Assembly (NCBI GenBank): GCA_903916735.1
Contig: CAIWXX010000010.1
Span: 29,040 to 93,039, forward strand
Source: an uncultured Acidobacteriota bacterium
GTDB taxonomy: Bacteria > Acidobacteriota > CAIWXX01
DNA length: 64,000 nt
Reading direction: 5' to 3'
The notes under the pieces were generated by a model that saw only the letters and a program-made list of their open reading frames with translations, was not told the DNA's origin and made no database searches. The first letter of the stretch is position 1; every line of letters starts with the position of its first letter. Made by a program: the position numbers and the translations under genes. This document shows positions 30,203 through 39,164 of this stretch, piece by piece.

Positions 30203-32065
30203 TCACCCACCACAGCCATGCGCTGTTCCAGGGTAGATCTCTTCTTCCCATTCTAGCTTTTGGTCGTTTGAATAGCAGAGGCGGCCGAGCATGAAGGATA
30301 TGACGAAGTAGAAATACATCGCCACGAAACTCCCGATGATGCCGCCGACATAGGGAATGAGCCCGATGAAAGTGGTTGCGAGCCATCCGATGCCGCTGAA
30401 AATTGCAAGAAAGGCAAGGAAGATGACATAGTCAAGAGCAATTCTTCTGATCAGTTTGAAGATGAAAGGCGGATTCCAAAGAGGGCGAATTACATTCCAG
30501 ACAGCGGTGACGGCGAGTGCCATCGGATAGTAGATGCAGCCGATGACTCCCAGTAGAATGGCGATGATGACGAAGATGATCTGTTTTTGGAGGAACTCGG
30601 AAGATTGCACCGCCTGCCTTCGTGCAATTTCTTCATGTGCCTTATTCTGTATTGCGATTTTCTCCTGAAACTTACGTCGAGCGTCCGGAGACATGTCCTC
30701 CACCGACCCGCCGCCTTGTTGCACCGCCATCTGTTCCACAAAAGATGTATCAGGCACAGCGCCGCTTTCAGCGTCGGGAGAAGGCGGTCGTGCGTTTTCC
30801 ATGATCTGTGAGGTTGATGGATACTGCTCCGGCTGCTGCTGATTCACCAGTTGGCTGGCAATCATCGATTCCTTGAGGATGGCCGGCTTCATGAAATTCA
30901 GAACCGGCGTGAATAAGTACAGAGAGGCGAATGCAATGAGCGGCAGAAAAGAAATGAACGTTGCAAGTGAGGCGCGTCCACCAATCCGAGTCAGTTCGAA
31001 GATGTCGCTTGTATCGGGCCAGTCCGGGACTGTTTCCCGCCCGCGCGCAGCGTACTTGACAATCCAGAGCAAGTAGGCGAGAGACATAAGGTAGAAAACT
31101 CCGAATACAACAGGATAGAGGGAGATTTTCCCGAGCTTGGAAAGCAAAACCAGCAACGCATTTATGAGGATCATGAAAGGCCCCCAGCCTTGCAACGGAG
31201 CGGTGAAAAGCTGCGGGAGCATCCGATAGAAAGGGACAATGGCATACGTCTTATCGACTTTCTTGCAAAGATCCTGGCAACTCTTGCATGCCATGTATCT
31301 GTTTGTTCCAGCCTGCTTCTCGACGACACAGTGAATGCACAGATAGTGGCCGCATTTGGTGCATTTGTAATCGGCTTCCCATTGCGGGTGATTGGCACAA
31401 GGGCTCTGGGAACTCACCGGAGCGCCGACCGAAATCTTGGGCGCCTCTGCTTTTTTCTTGACGAGCATCTCCTTGAGTTCAAAGAAGCGCCTGAATTCAG
31501 CGATCTGTTCCGCTTCCACCCAATCGGCATTGCCGACTTTCATGACACGGTCACCCGGAAAGAGCCCTCCATCGCGCACGAGGTTGCGAATTTCCCCGAG
31601 TGTGAAAGTGTATTCGGCGTATTCAGGGACATCCAGGCGCCATTGAATGGCATCGGCTGACTGTATCAGTGGCGTCGGGGCGGCACGAGCTGCGGCTGCC
31701 ACGGCCGGCGCCGCTGGTGCCTGTTCAGCTGGGGCGACGGGTTCTGTGGCAACAGTTTTACTTTTTTCTACATTTGTAGTTATTTCTATTTTTACAGACT
31801 GCGGCTCGGCGGCCGGTGGCGGGCTCGTAATCGCCGGCGGCTGCGTCACCGGTGGTGGAGATGGCGGCGCCACGGCTTCCTGAACCGGGGCTGTCACCGC
31901 CTGCCCTTCTCTGATAGTAGTTATGAATGGACTCCCGCACTTCGGACAGCGGAATTTGCTGCCCTGCGGAGCAATTTTAGACGCGGCGACCTTGAATCGC
32001 GATGGGCAAGCCGGGCACGCAACGGAGTATTTGATGTCTTCACCGTTGGCCATTTTCCCCCCCAT
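30203..32065 (-). CDS. Zinc-ribbon, GYF-like and B-box-like membrane protein
   Basis: The 620-aa protein has a modular layout. An MJ0042-type zinc ribbon (CPACPSRF...CPKCGSPF) lies near residues 15-50, then a Pro/Ala-rich linker to about 135. A GYF-2-like domain follows (IQWRLDVPEYAEYTFTLGEI..., about 140-200), then a second zinc finger (CANHP...CTKCGHYLCIHC...CKSCQDLC, about 225-270). The C-terminal half has several membrane helices from about 285, interrupted by a charged helical insertion (about 400-490). The start is M1 or M5 (MANGED), and the ribosome site GGGGGG lies between. It looks like a cytoplasmic zinc-binding assembly platform anchored in the membrane. Function is unknown. Confidence 0.75.
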   Translation of the reverse strand: MGGKMANGEDIKYSVACPACPSRFKVAASKIAPQGSKFRCPKCGSPFITTIREGQAVTAPVQEAVAPPSPPPVTQPPAITSPPPAAEPQSVKIEITTNVEKSKTVATEPVAPAEQAPAAPAVAAAARAAPTPLIQSADAIQWRLDVPEYAEYTFTLGEIRNLVRDGGLFPGDRVMKVGNADWVEAEQIAEFRRFFELKEMLVKKKAEAPKISVGAPVSSQSPCANHPQWEADYKCTKCGHYLCIHCVVEKQAGTNRYMACKSCQDLCKKVDKTYAIVPFYRMLPQLFTAPLQGWGPFMILINALLVLLSKLGKISLYPVVFGVFYLMSLAYLLWIVKYAARGRETVPDWPDTSDIFELTRIGGRASLATFISFLPLIAFASLYLFTPVLNFMKPAILKESMIASQLVNQQQPEQYPSTSQIMENARPPSPDAESGAVPDTSFVEQMAVQQGGGSVEDMSPDARRKFQEKIAIQNKAHEEIARRQAVQSSEFLQKQIIFVIIAILLGVIGCIYYPMALAVTAVWNVIRPLWNPPFIFKLIRRIALDYVIFLAFLAIFSGIGWLATTFIGLIPYVGGIIGSFVAMYFYFVISFMLGRLCYSNDQKLEWEEEIYPGTAHGCGG

Positions 32066-32404
32066 GACCCCAAAATAATATTAAGATTATTTACATTTTC
32101 CCAGAGTGACGCAAGCCGCTGATGAAGGCTGCCGCTCACAGCCCTTCGACATGTCGCCTTCATTGCAATGATCACACGCCGTCGACAATGAAGCGGCAAC
32201 GGTCATCGGCGATTCTTTTCATGCTTATTCCCGCCGAAATTGCCTCGCGTCGGGATTGACCAGAACCAAATTACCGGAAAATACGTATTGAATGCCGGTC
32301 ATTGTAAAATGCATTTTGAGTAAACGTGTTGACTTCGTTTCCCATCATGCGGTACAAATGCGCGACTCTCAATCAAGCGGCAAATAACCCAAGGAGGTTC
32401 ATTG
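32066..32404. other. Divergent promoter region upstream of the FadL gene
   Basis: There is no gene here. It holds a candidate promoter for the FadL gene (listed separately) and must also contain the promoter of the minus-strand zinc-ribbon gene. Confidence 0.5.
32329..32358 (+). promoter_or_regulatory. Candidate sigma-70 promoter of the FadL gene
   Basis: TTGACT (32329-32334) and TACAAA (32353-32358) are separated by 18 bases, about 45 bases before the start codon. The -35 is near consensus and the -10 is weaker. Confidence 0.4.
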
Positions 32405-33697
32405 ATGGCTGCACGGAATCTTCTCCTGGCAACGGGATTCATAGCCCTGCTGCCGATGGCGGCGGGCGCGGCCGGATTCGCATTTTACGAGGCCGGGGCC
32501 AAAGCGGTAGGCATGAGCGGCGCCTTCACGGCCACTGCGGACGACCCATCGGCCATATACTACAACCCCGCCGGGCTGGCATTCCAGAAGGGCACCATGA
32601 TCATGGCCGGCGGAACTTTCGTCGTCCCGACATACAGCTTCAAAGGCGCCAATCCATTTCCGGGACAAGGGGTCTCCGAGCACGGTAAAAACAAACTGCA
32701 TCTCGTGCCGGGGGTTTATTATCGTCACCCCATCAACGATCAGATCATGGTCGGAATCGGGACATTCCTGCCATTCGGACTCGGCACCGAATGGGAAAAT
32801 CCCACTCGCTTTACGGGTCGCTTCATTTCCCAAAAGGCCGATCTGAAATCGCTGAGTATCCAACCAACAATTGCTTACAAGGTGAACGATTGGATGGGTG
32901 TCGGGTTTGGACTCGATATCCGTGAATCGGTGGTGAATTTCCAAAGGAACCGCGCTTTTCTCAATCCGTTCACACAACATGTGGTGGATCTGGCCAAGAT
33001 CGATATGCAATCGAATTGGAAGACATCCGTCGGCTTCTCGTTTGGGGTTCTCGTGAAACCGATCCAAGACTGGCGCGTCGGCTTTTCATACCGCCATTCC
33101 GTCAAGACCGATTTCGATGGGACAGCCACTTTTGAGTTCATCCCGACAGGTAACCCTCTGATTGACCCAATCCTCAAAGCCCAGGTGCCACAAGGGGATC
33201 GGAAGGTGGCCACGTCAATTAATTTCCCGAAAGAGATGAGTCTCGGCATCGCGACAACGATGATTTCGAAAATGACCATCGAGGTTGATGTCAACTATAC
33301 GGGATGGAGCACATTCGATGAATTGGTTATCGATTTCAAAGACCTCGGTCAGAAAACCGTCTTCCCGGAAAAATACAAGGATTGCTTCAATTTTCGCTTC
33401 GGCATCGAGCGAGTGCTGAACGAGAAGCTGGCTCTGAGAGGCGGATATTATTATGATGAGAGCCCGCAGCCGCTGGAAAGCACTGGGCCGCTCCTTCCCG
33501 ATTCCGATCGCCAGGGGATCAATTTCGGCGCCGGCTACAAGATGGGAAGATGGAGTGTCGATGGTTCAGCTATTCTAACGTTGTTCAACGAACGGTCGAC
33601 CGTCTTTGAAGGCCTTCCACAGAACCGGGATAATTACAATGGCACCTACAGAAACCATGCGATATTAGCGAGCGCGTCGCTCAGCTACGCTTTCTAA
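32405..33697 (+). CDS. FadL/OmpP1-family outer-membrane hydrophobic-compound transporter
   Basis: The 430-aa protein has a signal peptide (RNLLLATGFIALLPMAAGAAG) followed by the FadL hatch region AGAKAVGMSGAFTATADDPSA and YYNPAGLAF. The barrel strands alternate polar and hydrophobic residues and the chain ends SASLSYAF, with the terminal Phe of outer-membrane barrels. Family members import fatty acids or aromatic hydrocarbons. ATG 32405 is set by AAGGAGG seven bases upstream. An esterase gene follows after 11 bases, suggesting release and uptake of lipids by one operon. Confidence 0.93.
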   Translation: MAARNLLLATGFIALLPMAAGAAGFAFYEAGAKAVGMSGAFTATADDPSAIYYNPAGLAFQKGTMIMAGGTFVVPTYSFKGANPFPGQGVSEHGKNKLHLVPGVYYRHPINDQIMVGIGTFLPFGLGTEWENPTRFTGRFISQKADLKSLSIQPTIAYKVNDWMGVGFGLDIRESVVNFQRNRAFLNPFTQHVVDLAKIDMQSNWKTSVGFSFGVLVKPIQDWRVGFSYRHSVKTDFDGTATFEFIPTGNPLIDPILKAQVPQGDRKVATSINFPKEMSLGIATTMISKMTIEVDVNYTGWSTFDELVIDFKDLGQKTVFPEKYKDCFNFRFGIERVLNEKLALRGGYYYDESPQPLESTGPLLPDSDRQGINFGAGYKMGRWSVDGSAILTLFNERSTVFEGLPQNRDNYNGTYRNHAILASASLSYAF

Positions 33698-33708
33698 GGG
33701 ATGGCATT

Positions 33709-34998
33709 ATGAGAGAGTATTTCTTTTCCACAATGATTCTCGCCGTCTGCGTTGCGGCGGCGCTGCCGATGAGCGCCAACGCCGTCGATCTTTCCCGCTA
33801 TGTCGCCATCGGCGACAGCCTGACTGCCGGCTACCAGTCCGATGGATTGGTCACCACCACCCAGCTGCGTGATTTCCCAGCTCTGCTCGCGCGGCAGGCC
33901 GGCATTTCCGCCGATGCTTTCCAGCAGCCGCTCATCTCCGAACCCGGCATCCCACCTCAGCTCTATCTGAAATCCCTCCTCCCGCTTGTCGTCGACAGAA
34001 AGCCCGGTATGGGACAGCCGCTGAATTTGAACCTGCCCAGGCCCTACAATAATCTCGGTATTACCGGCGCCACGTCAATCGATGTTCTGCAAACAAAAAC
34101 AAGCGCCGACAACCCGTTCTTCGATCTCGTGCTGCGCAAGCAAGGGACCGTCATGGAAGAGGCCGTGGCTCTGAGCCCGACATTCATCACATTCTGGGTC
34201 GGTAATAACGATGTGCTGGCCGCGGTTCTGAACGGCAAGGCCATCGACGGAGTCACAATGACTCCGGTTGAGGCTTTTGGCCAGGCCATGTCGCAACTTT
34301 TCGAAATCCTCGGCGCCTACCAGGGCCGGGTCGTCGTTTGTAATATCCCGAGTGCCACGAACATTGCCTTCACGACGGCGGTCTCGATTTATGTCACGAA
34401 TCCCAGCACCAAACAGCCGGTTCTGATCAACGGCCAGAAGGTGCCCCTCATCGGGCCCGATGGACCTCTGACGCCGGGCAACTATGTGACCCTCTACGCC
34501 ATTGACTATCTCAACCAGGGCTATGGGATTCCGGAGTCACTCGGTGGCAACGGGAAGCCGCTTCCTGATGAAGTTGTTCTCAACCCGCAAGAAATCCTTG
34601 CCATCGAAGGCCACATCAACTCCTATAACTCCATCATCGCCTACTTAGCCGCCAATAACAGCATCCCTGTCGTGGATGCCTACAGCTTCATGACGAAACT
34701 CACGACCGATGGCTACGCGGTTGGAGGAGTATCCATCACGAAGGATTACCTGACAGGCGGGTTCTTCAGTCTCGATGGGATCCATCCAACTGATCTGGGG
34801 TACGCGATTATTGCCAATTTGTGGATTGAAAAAATCAACGGCGCCTTCAGTTCGCAGATCCCACTCGTCAATCTCAATGATTATGTGCAGATCGGATTGA
34901 CGTCCTCCCAGCCGAAAGCCGATTGGAGATATGGGGTTTCTTCGGATATTTTCGACAATCTGAAAAGGTTGTTTTCGATGAAAAAGGCGTGCAACTAG
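33709..34998 (+). CDS. Secreted SGNH/GDSL-type lipase or esterase
   Basis: The 429-aa protein has a signal peptide (about residues 1-26). It shows the SGNH blocks in order: block I YVAIGDSLTAGYQ (nucleophile Ser), FWVGNNDVLAAV (Asn) and block V LDGIHPTDLGYAI (Asp and His). Such enzymes hydrolyse carboxylic esters, including lipids. It is longer than the minimal 200-residue GDSL fold, with extra loops between blocks. The pairing with FadL argues for extracellular or periplasmic release of fatty acids that the porin takes up. Confidence 0.92.
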   Translation: MREYFFSTMILAVCVAAALPMSANAVDLSRYVAIGDSLTAGYQSDGLVTTTQLRDFPALLARQAGISADAFQQPLISEPGIPPQLYLKSLLPLVVDRKPGMGQPLNLNLPRPYNNLGITGATSIDVLQTKTSADNPFFDLVLRKQGTVMEEAVALSPTFITFWVGNNDVLAAVLNGKAIDGVTMTPVEAFGQAMSQLFEILGAYQGRVVVCNIPSATNIAFTTAVSIYVTNPSTKQPVLINGQKVPLIGPDGPLTPGNYVTLYAIDYLNQGYGIPESLGGNGKPLPDEVVLNPQEILAIEGHINSYNSIIAYLAANNSIPVVDAYSFMTKLTTDGYAVGGVSITKDYLTGGFFSLDGIHPTDLGYAIIANLWIEKINGAFSSQIPLVNLNDYVQIGLTSSQPKADWRYGVSSDIFDNLKRLFSMKKACN

Positions 34999-35069
34999 CG
35001 TATAGAGGCTCCAAGCCGTTCATTGTGCTCTTCGCGGATGCCTTCATCTGCCAAATCGAAATCATGGAT

Positions 35070-35101
35070 GAACACAGATAGGATTGGTCCTATCTGTGTT
35101 C
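35070..35101. terminator. Long hairpin between convergent genes
   Basis: Perfect 14-bp inverted repeat beginning GAACACAGATAGGA with a TTGG loop, between the esterase (plus) and the metallopeptidase-like gene (minus). It probably serves both as a bidirectional terminator, although T-runs are short. Confidence 0.6.
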
Positions 35102-35119
35102 CTTGACGAGGGGTGCGAT

Positions 35120-37066
35120 TCATAGATGAGGCACTGGATGCAATGCCGCAAATGGATCCAATGAGCGAATCGCTTCTCGAATTTGATCATCCGTCAACAG
35201 ATCGAGCTGCGGCAGCAGAGGATGACCGGGAGTGAGTCCTTTTATTTCCGCGGCCTGTTTTTGCATCCATCCCACTAGACCTTTGACGATTTGCAGATCA
35301 GCTTGGCCATGGGGCGTTGGATCGCCGAGGACCGGATCGATCACGGAGAGGAGTTGCTCGCGCGGCAAAAGCGCGAATGCGATCTGGGATAGTTTGGCGC
35401 CGAACTCAAGTTCCGTTGGATCCTTGATTCCGGCTTGCATGTCGATGACATGCCGACCTTCATGCGCCAAAATCGTCGCGTTGCGGTCGTCTTGTTCGAT
35501 CGCCGCCAGGAATGCCGTACGAAGAGCGCTGCCTTCAAGCCCGCGCTGGCGGAGCTGCGAACGGAGGTTTTCCAATGCCTGAAGTTTCAGGCGAGTCGCC
35601 ATGCCTGGCAAATAGACATATGGATTCTGAGTCGCCCGCATCTCATCTTCGGCACTTTCGGTTTGTATGAACTTTTCCGAATGCTCTCGCTTCGCCGGAT
35701 CAGTCAGCGCTTGCCACATGTCAAGCGGTGAATCAGCCATCGATGGGCGGATTTGATAGATCGTATCCTCGGTGGCCCATCCGCCGTGCTGGGATTCATA
35801 GCACCAAGCCCAGGATTGGAATCCATTGGACGTCATCATATCAAGGACCGTGAGATGGATAACGGCGCGGCGGCCGTATTGCTCGATGACCTGCTTCTCA
35901 TCGTCCACCACGTGTCCCATATGCAGATCGAAGTAACCAGCGGTCGTGCCGAAGTTGAAATAGGCACCGTAATGTTTGCCGAGTGACTCGAGAACGATCG
36001 GTGAGATCTGATCGAGAATTTTTTCCAGGGCAGTCTCATCCAGGGCCGACAGATCACCGACAGTGGGGATCTCTCCTGATATCCCCAATGTCATCCAGCG
36101 GGAAAGGAGTTCGTGCAGAATTCCTCGCAACCATGTAGCAATCGATGCCTTTCCCAATGCTGTCAATCGATAGTACTCATTCGTGCTGCTTTCCACGTAT
36201 TGAAGGAAGTCGGCGTATGAGAGAATATCCGCGCAGGCATGGCGTACGCTGTCCTCTAGATCCGGGTTCCGGGCGACGATTGCCGCTTCTGCAAAAAACC
36301 GTGAATCAGCGAGAGCGTGAACGATCGCGATGGCTTGGTCAGCCGGAAGTTTTTGGCCCTTCCACCCGGGCAGCACCAGTTCCAAGTTCTTGAGCGGTTG
36401 GCGCAGGGGGCTGTAGGCGTCGGGGTCCGATGCGATCCGATAGTAGGAGCGAAAAGCAAAAAGCGCGCCATCACCGTCTTCTCTCAGGAGCGAAGCTGTC
36501 AACAAGAGTCGAGAGGGCTCAAGGAGTCCGGGCTCATCTTCAACAATCCGCCGAAGCGTTGAATGTGCGTCAGCGAGGATGTTTTTATCAGGCAAAGCCT
36601 CCGATTTGAGCCGGGCTCTTGCGGCCTCCTCGACAACCGCGGAAGCGAATCGCACCTTCGCATCCCGCATCTGCTCATTGTGTTTAGCAAAAAGGAGTGC
36701 TCGAAGCGCCGCTGTTCGAGCTTCGGAGAAATTGCCTTCGTGCGCTTCCAACATCGACAGCTCAATGAGAAGTTCAGAGGTGTTCACGCCATGTTGTGAG
36801 CCTTCAAGGAGCCTATGACGTGCCATCTCAGGCTTGCCGTAGAACCACCAATCAAATCGGGCCAGCCAGCGCTCTGCTTGAGCTCGGTCTTCGGGTTTCG
36901 GAGCCATTGTGGCAATTTCCTCGAAAACGGCACCTGCCTTTGCCAGCTGATGCTGTTCAAAAAACTGCATGGCCTCGCTCAGCGTTGCCGTCGTCGATGC
37001 TTCCATGGAGCGGACGGCCAGCATGCTCATAACGAATAAGAGGGATTTCATCCTCATCTTTAACAT
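35120..37066 (-). CDS. Secreted zinc-metallopeptidase-like protein with helical repeats
   Basis: The 648-aa protein starts at ATG 37066, which is preceded by AGGAGG. The frame open to 37162 is a leader without a ribosome site. A signal peptide (residues about 6-24) is followed by TPR-like helical repeats over the first third. Near residue 550 lies AHEGRHVID, an HExxH zinc-peptidase motif, with a Glu-rich helix (PTELEFGAKLSQ) some fifteen residues on that could give the third ligand. I do not recognise the family. It diverges from a GntR regulator, which may control it. Confidence 0.75.
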   Translation of the reverse strand: MLKMRMKSLLFVMSMLAVRSMEASTTATLSEAMQFFEQHQLAKAGAVFEEIATMAPKPEDRAQAERWLARFDWWFYGKPEMARHRLLEGSQHGVNTSELLIELSMLEAHEGNFSEARTAALRALLFAKHNEQMRDAKVRFASAVVEEAARARLKSEALPDKNILADAHSTLRRIVEDEPGLLEPSRLLLTASLLREDGDGALFAFRSYYRIASDPDAYSPLRQPLKNLELVLPGWKGQKLPADQAIAIVHALADSRFFAEAAIVARNPDLEDSVRHACADILSYADFLQYVESSTNEYYRLTALGKASIATWLRGILHELLSRWMTLGISGEIPTVGDLSALDETALEKILDQISPIVLESLGKHYGAYFNFGTTAGYFDLHMGHVVDDEKQVIEQYGRRAVIHLTVLDMMTSNGFQSWAWCYESQHGGWATEDTIYQIRPSMADSPLDMWQALTDPAKREHSEKFIQTESAEDEMRATQNPYVYLPGMATRLKLQALENLRSQLRQRGLEGSALRTAFLAAIEQDDRNATILAHEGRHVIDMQAGIKDPTELEFGAKLSQIAFALLPREQLLSVIDPVLGDPTPHGQADLQIVKGLVGWMQKQAAEIKGLTPGHPLLPQLDLLTDDQIREAIRSLDPFAALHPVPHL

Positions 37067-37176
37067 TTCCTTCCTCCTGAGAAACGTAGCGTTGTCTTGG
37101 GACTCGTGATATTCTGTTCCAAGATGATATACTAACTGTACCATAAAATAGTTCAGATTCACAACTGGAGACTGAC

Positions 37177-38163
37177 ATGTCCGAGCACATCAACGAATCC
37201 TCCATACTGAAGGATGCCGATGGCAAGATCGGGACCATTGTGAAGCACTGCCTGTATATCATTGCCACTGGAAAATGGCGGGCCGGAACCAGATTGCCCT
37301 CAATTCGCATTGCGGAAAAAATGTGGAGTGTTAATCACCTCACGATCCAACGGGCATATCGGCGCCTGGAAGAGCTTGGGCTTGTGGAATCCCGTCCCAG
37401 ATCCGGATACTTTGTTGCCCGTGATGAGGCACTGGATCGAATCGCTCTGCACCGCCATGAGCTCGATCGTTTTCACAGAAAAGTCACCGAGCTCATTCGT
37501 GAAGATCTCGGTCTTTCGACTCTCGGAGTGCTCCGTTACCTGGCTCAGCTCGAGGAGATCCGCTCGCGAGAGGAGCCTGAATGCGCCTTCGTGGAATGCA
37601 CCACATACCAGGCCGCCGGCCATGCGAAGGAAATATCGGAACGGCTTCATCTGTCCGTTCTGGCGCTCTCGACGACGGATATCAAAGGACGGCGAACCAG
37701 GATACCACACCATGTTCGTCGGATTCTGACGACCCATTTTCACTTTGAAGAAGTGAATGCATTGGCGGATCCTCCTCGATTATCCGTGGCTGCAATACCC
37801 ATTGAAATATCCTTACCCGTCATCAGCCATCTAGCCTCTGAACACGGCAAGATATTGTTGCTGGAGACTGAGCAGGAGATGGCTCGCCATTTGGCCGATG
37901 ATGTTGAACGGCGTCTCAAGGGATTGAGGGTCAAGATTATCATTGCCTCGGATGTCGAAGCCGAGCTCAATCGGTTGTTCAGTGCACGATCTGCAGAAAA
38001 ATCCAGAAGAACAATTTACCTTTCGCCAAGAGTCTGGGGCAGTTTGGAGGCTCAGTGGCAAAAGCATCCATTGGTGCGATCGATCGAGTTCCAGATCTGT
38101 GAATCGGCCTGGCAGACGATCGCCGTTGCAACTGGGCTGCCACTCGGACTCTTTGCGTCATAA
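37177..38163 (+). CDS. GntR-family transcriptional regulator with unusual effector domain
   Basis: The 328-aa protein has an N-terminal winged helix with GTRLPSIRIAEKMWSVNHLTIQRAYRRLEELGLVESRPRSGYFV at about residues 30-80, the standard GntR DNA-binding block. The remaining 240 residues are not the UTRA, FCD or aminotransferase type. They are an alpha/beta domain with repeated Rossmann-like strands (IPIEISLPVISHL, KIIIASDVEAEL), which may be a degraded periplasmic-binding-like fold. It lies 110 bases from the divergent metallopeptidase-like gene, so local control is plausible. Confidence 0.85.
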   Translation: MSEHINESSILKDADGKIGTIVKHCLYIIATGKWRAGTRLPSIRIAEKMWSVNHLTIQRAYRRLEELGLVESRPRSGYFVARDEALDRIALHRHELDRFHRKVTELIREDLGLSTLGVLRYLAQLEEIRSREEPECAFVECTTYQAAGHAKEISERLHLSVLALSTTDIKGRRTRIPHHVRRILTTHFHFEEVNALADPPRLSVAAIPIEISLPVISHLASEHGKILLLETEQEMARHLADDVERRLKGLRVKIIIASDVEAELNRLFSARSAEKSRRTIYLSPRVWGSLEAQWQKHPLVRSIEFQICESAWQTIAVATGLPLGLFAS

Positions 38164-38321
38164 TGGGAAATGCGCCTGATGGTCATCTGCTTCACGTCTC
38201 CCTCGTTCCGCGCCTCATGACGCAAATCACTCCGCTGTTCGACATTCAAAGGGCAGCCGTCCAACTCCAAGGGCGCGCCTCTTGTTACGGCAAGGGCGGG
38301 GGTGACCAAGATAATTGGTCC

Positions 38322-38338
38322 CGTGGCTCCCCTTATTT
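38322..38338. other. Small inverted repeat
   Basis: An inverted repeat, GACCAA-GATAA-TTGGTC, lies between the convergent GntR and FHA genes (positions approximate to a few bases). It is possibly a weak terminator. Confidence 0.3.
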
Positions 38339-38384
38339 GGTAGACGTCCCCTGGATTATCGAGAGCCGTTCCGGGAGGATGGCT

Positions 38385-39155
38385 CTACACCTTATGGAAA
38401 ACGAGATGGATCTGGCAGAGTGAAATCCGATCGCCGTCTTCGATGGGATAGAGGACACCCTGCTGCGTGATCTTCTCTCCGTTCAGGAAAGTGCCGTTCA
38501 TCGCCCCGACTTCCTCGCTCAGGAAAAACTTGTCTTCTCGGTAGGTGATGCGCGCATGTCTCCGGGAGATGTGGCGGGACACATCTTCTGTCGAGAGATC
38601 CACTTCGGGCTTGAGGCCGGTGACGTGGTCAAGGCGCCCGATGAGGGTTTCCTTGCGGGAGACTGCGAAAGCCCTGCCGGAGCCGTCCACAACGAGATTC
38701 CCTCGTATGAGAGGTGATTCCACCTGCGGCGTGCGGCCGGGGCGTGGAGTTCCATAGTCGTCGGCGCCTGCAAGTGTTGACGATGCCGCCGTGTATTCCT
38801 CGAGCCGCCGATTCACTTCGCGCAGTCGGATCGAATATTTCCGCAGCATTCGAACGGCGATTTCTGGATTGGCCCGGATCATATCGGCGAAGGTCGGGGG
38901 ATCGATGCTGAGCAGTTCTGCATCATCGGCGGCTTCAGCGGAAGCGGACCGCGGCTGGTGCTCCAACATCGCCATCTCCCCGAAGAAGTCGCCTTTCTCG
39001 AACAGGGCCAGCTCGATCGGCATCGATCCAATGTGTTTGAAGATGCGCACCCGACCCGAGTGGACGATGTACATGGTTTCGCCGCTGTCGCCCTCCGTGA
39101 AGATGCGATCACCTTTCCGGTAGCTCACTTTGAATTTTGTAAAATCCTTGATCAT
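38385..39155 (-). CDS. Cyclic-nucleotide-binding plus FHA domain signalling protein
   Basis: The 256-aa cytoplasmic protein joins a cNMP-binding domain (residues about 5-120) to an FHA domain (about 150-256). The nucleotide pocket keeps the canonical GDFFGEMAMLEHQPRSASA cassette with Glu and Arg, so real cAMP or cGMP binding is likely. The FHA part has TLIGR, SRHISRRHARI and GAMNGTFLNG, the loops that grip phosphothreonine. There is no DNA-binding domain. It is the last gene of a four-gene minus-strand operon headed by a Ser/Thr kinase, whose phosphorylated partners it may bind. Confidence 0.92.
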   Translation of the reverse strand: MIKDFTKFKVSYRKGDRIFTEGDSGETMYIVHSGRVRIFKHIGSMPIELALFEKGDFFGEMAMLEHQPRSASAEAADDAELLSIDPPTFADMIRANPEIAVRMLRKYSIRLREVNRRLEEYTAASSTLAGADDYGTPRPGRTPQVESPLIRGNLVVDGSGRAFAVSRKETLIGRLDHVTGLKPEVDLSTEDVSRHISRRHARITYREDKFFLSEEVGAMNGTFLNGEKITQQGVLYPIEDGDRISLCQIHLVFHKV

Positions 39156-39164
39156 GTTGCTTTG

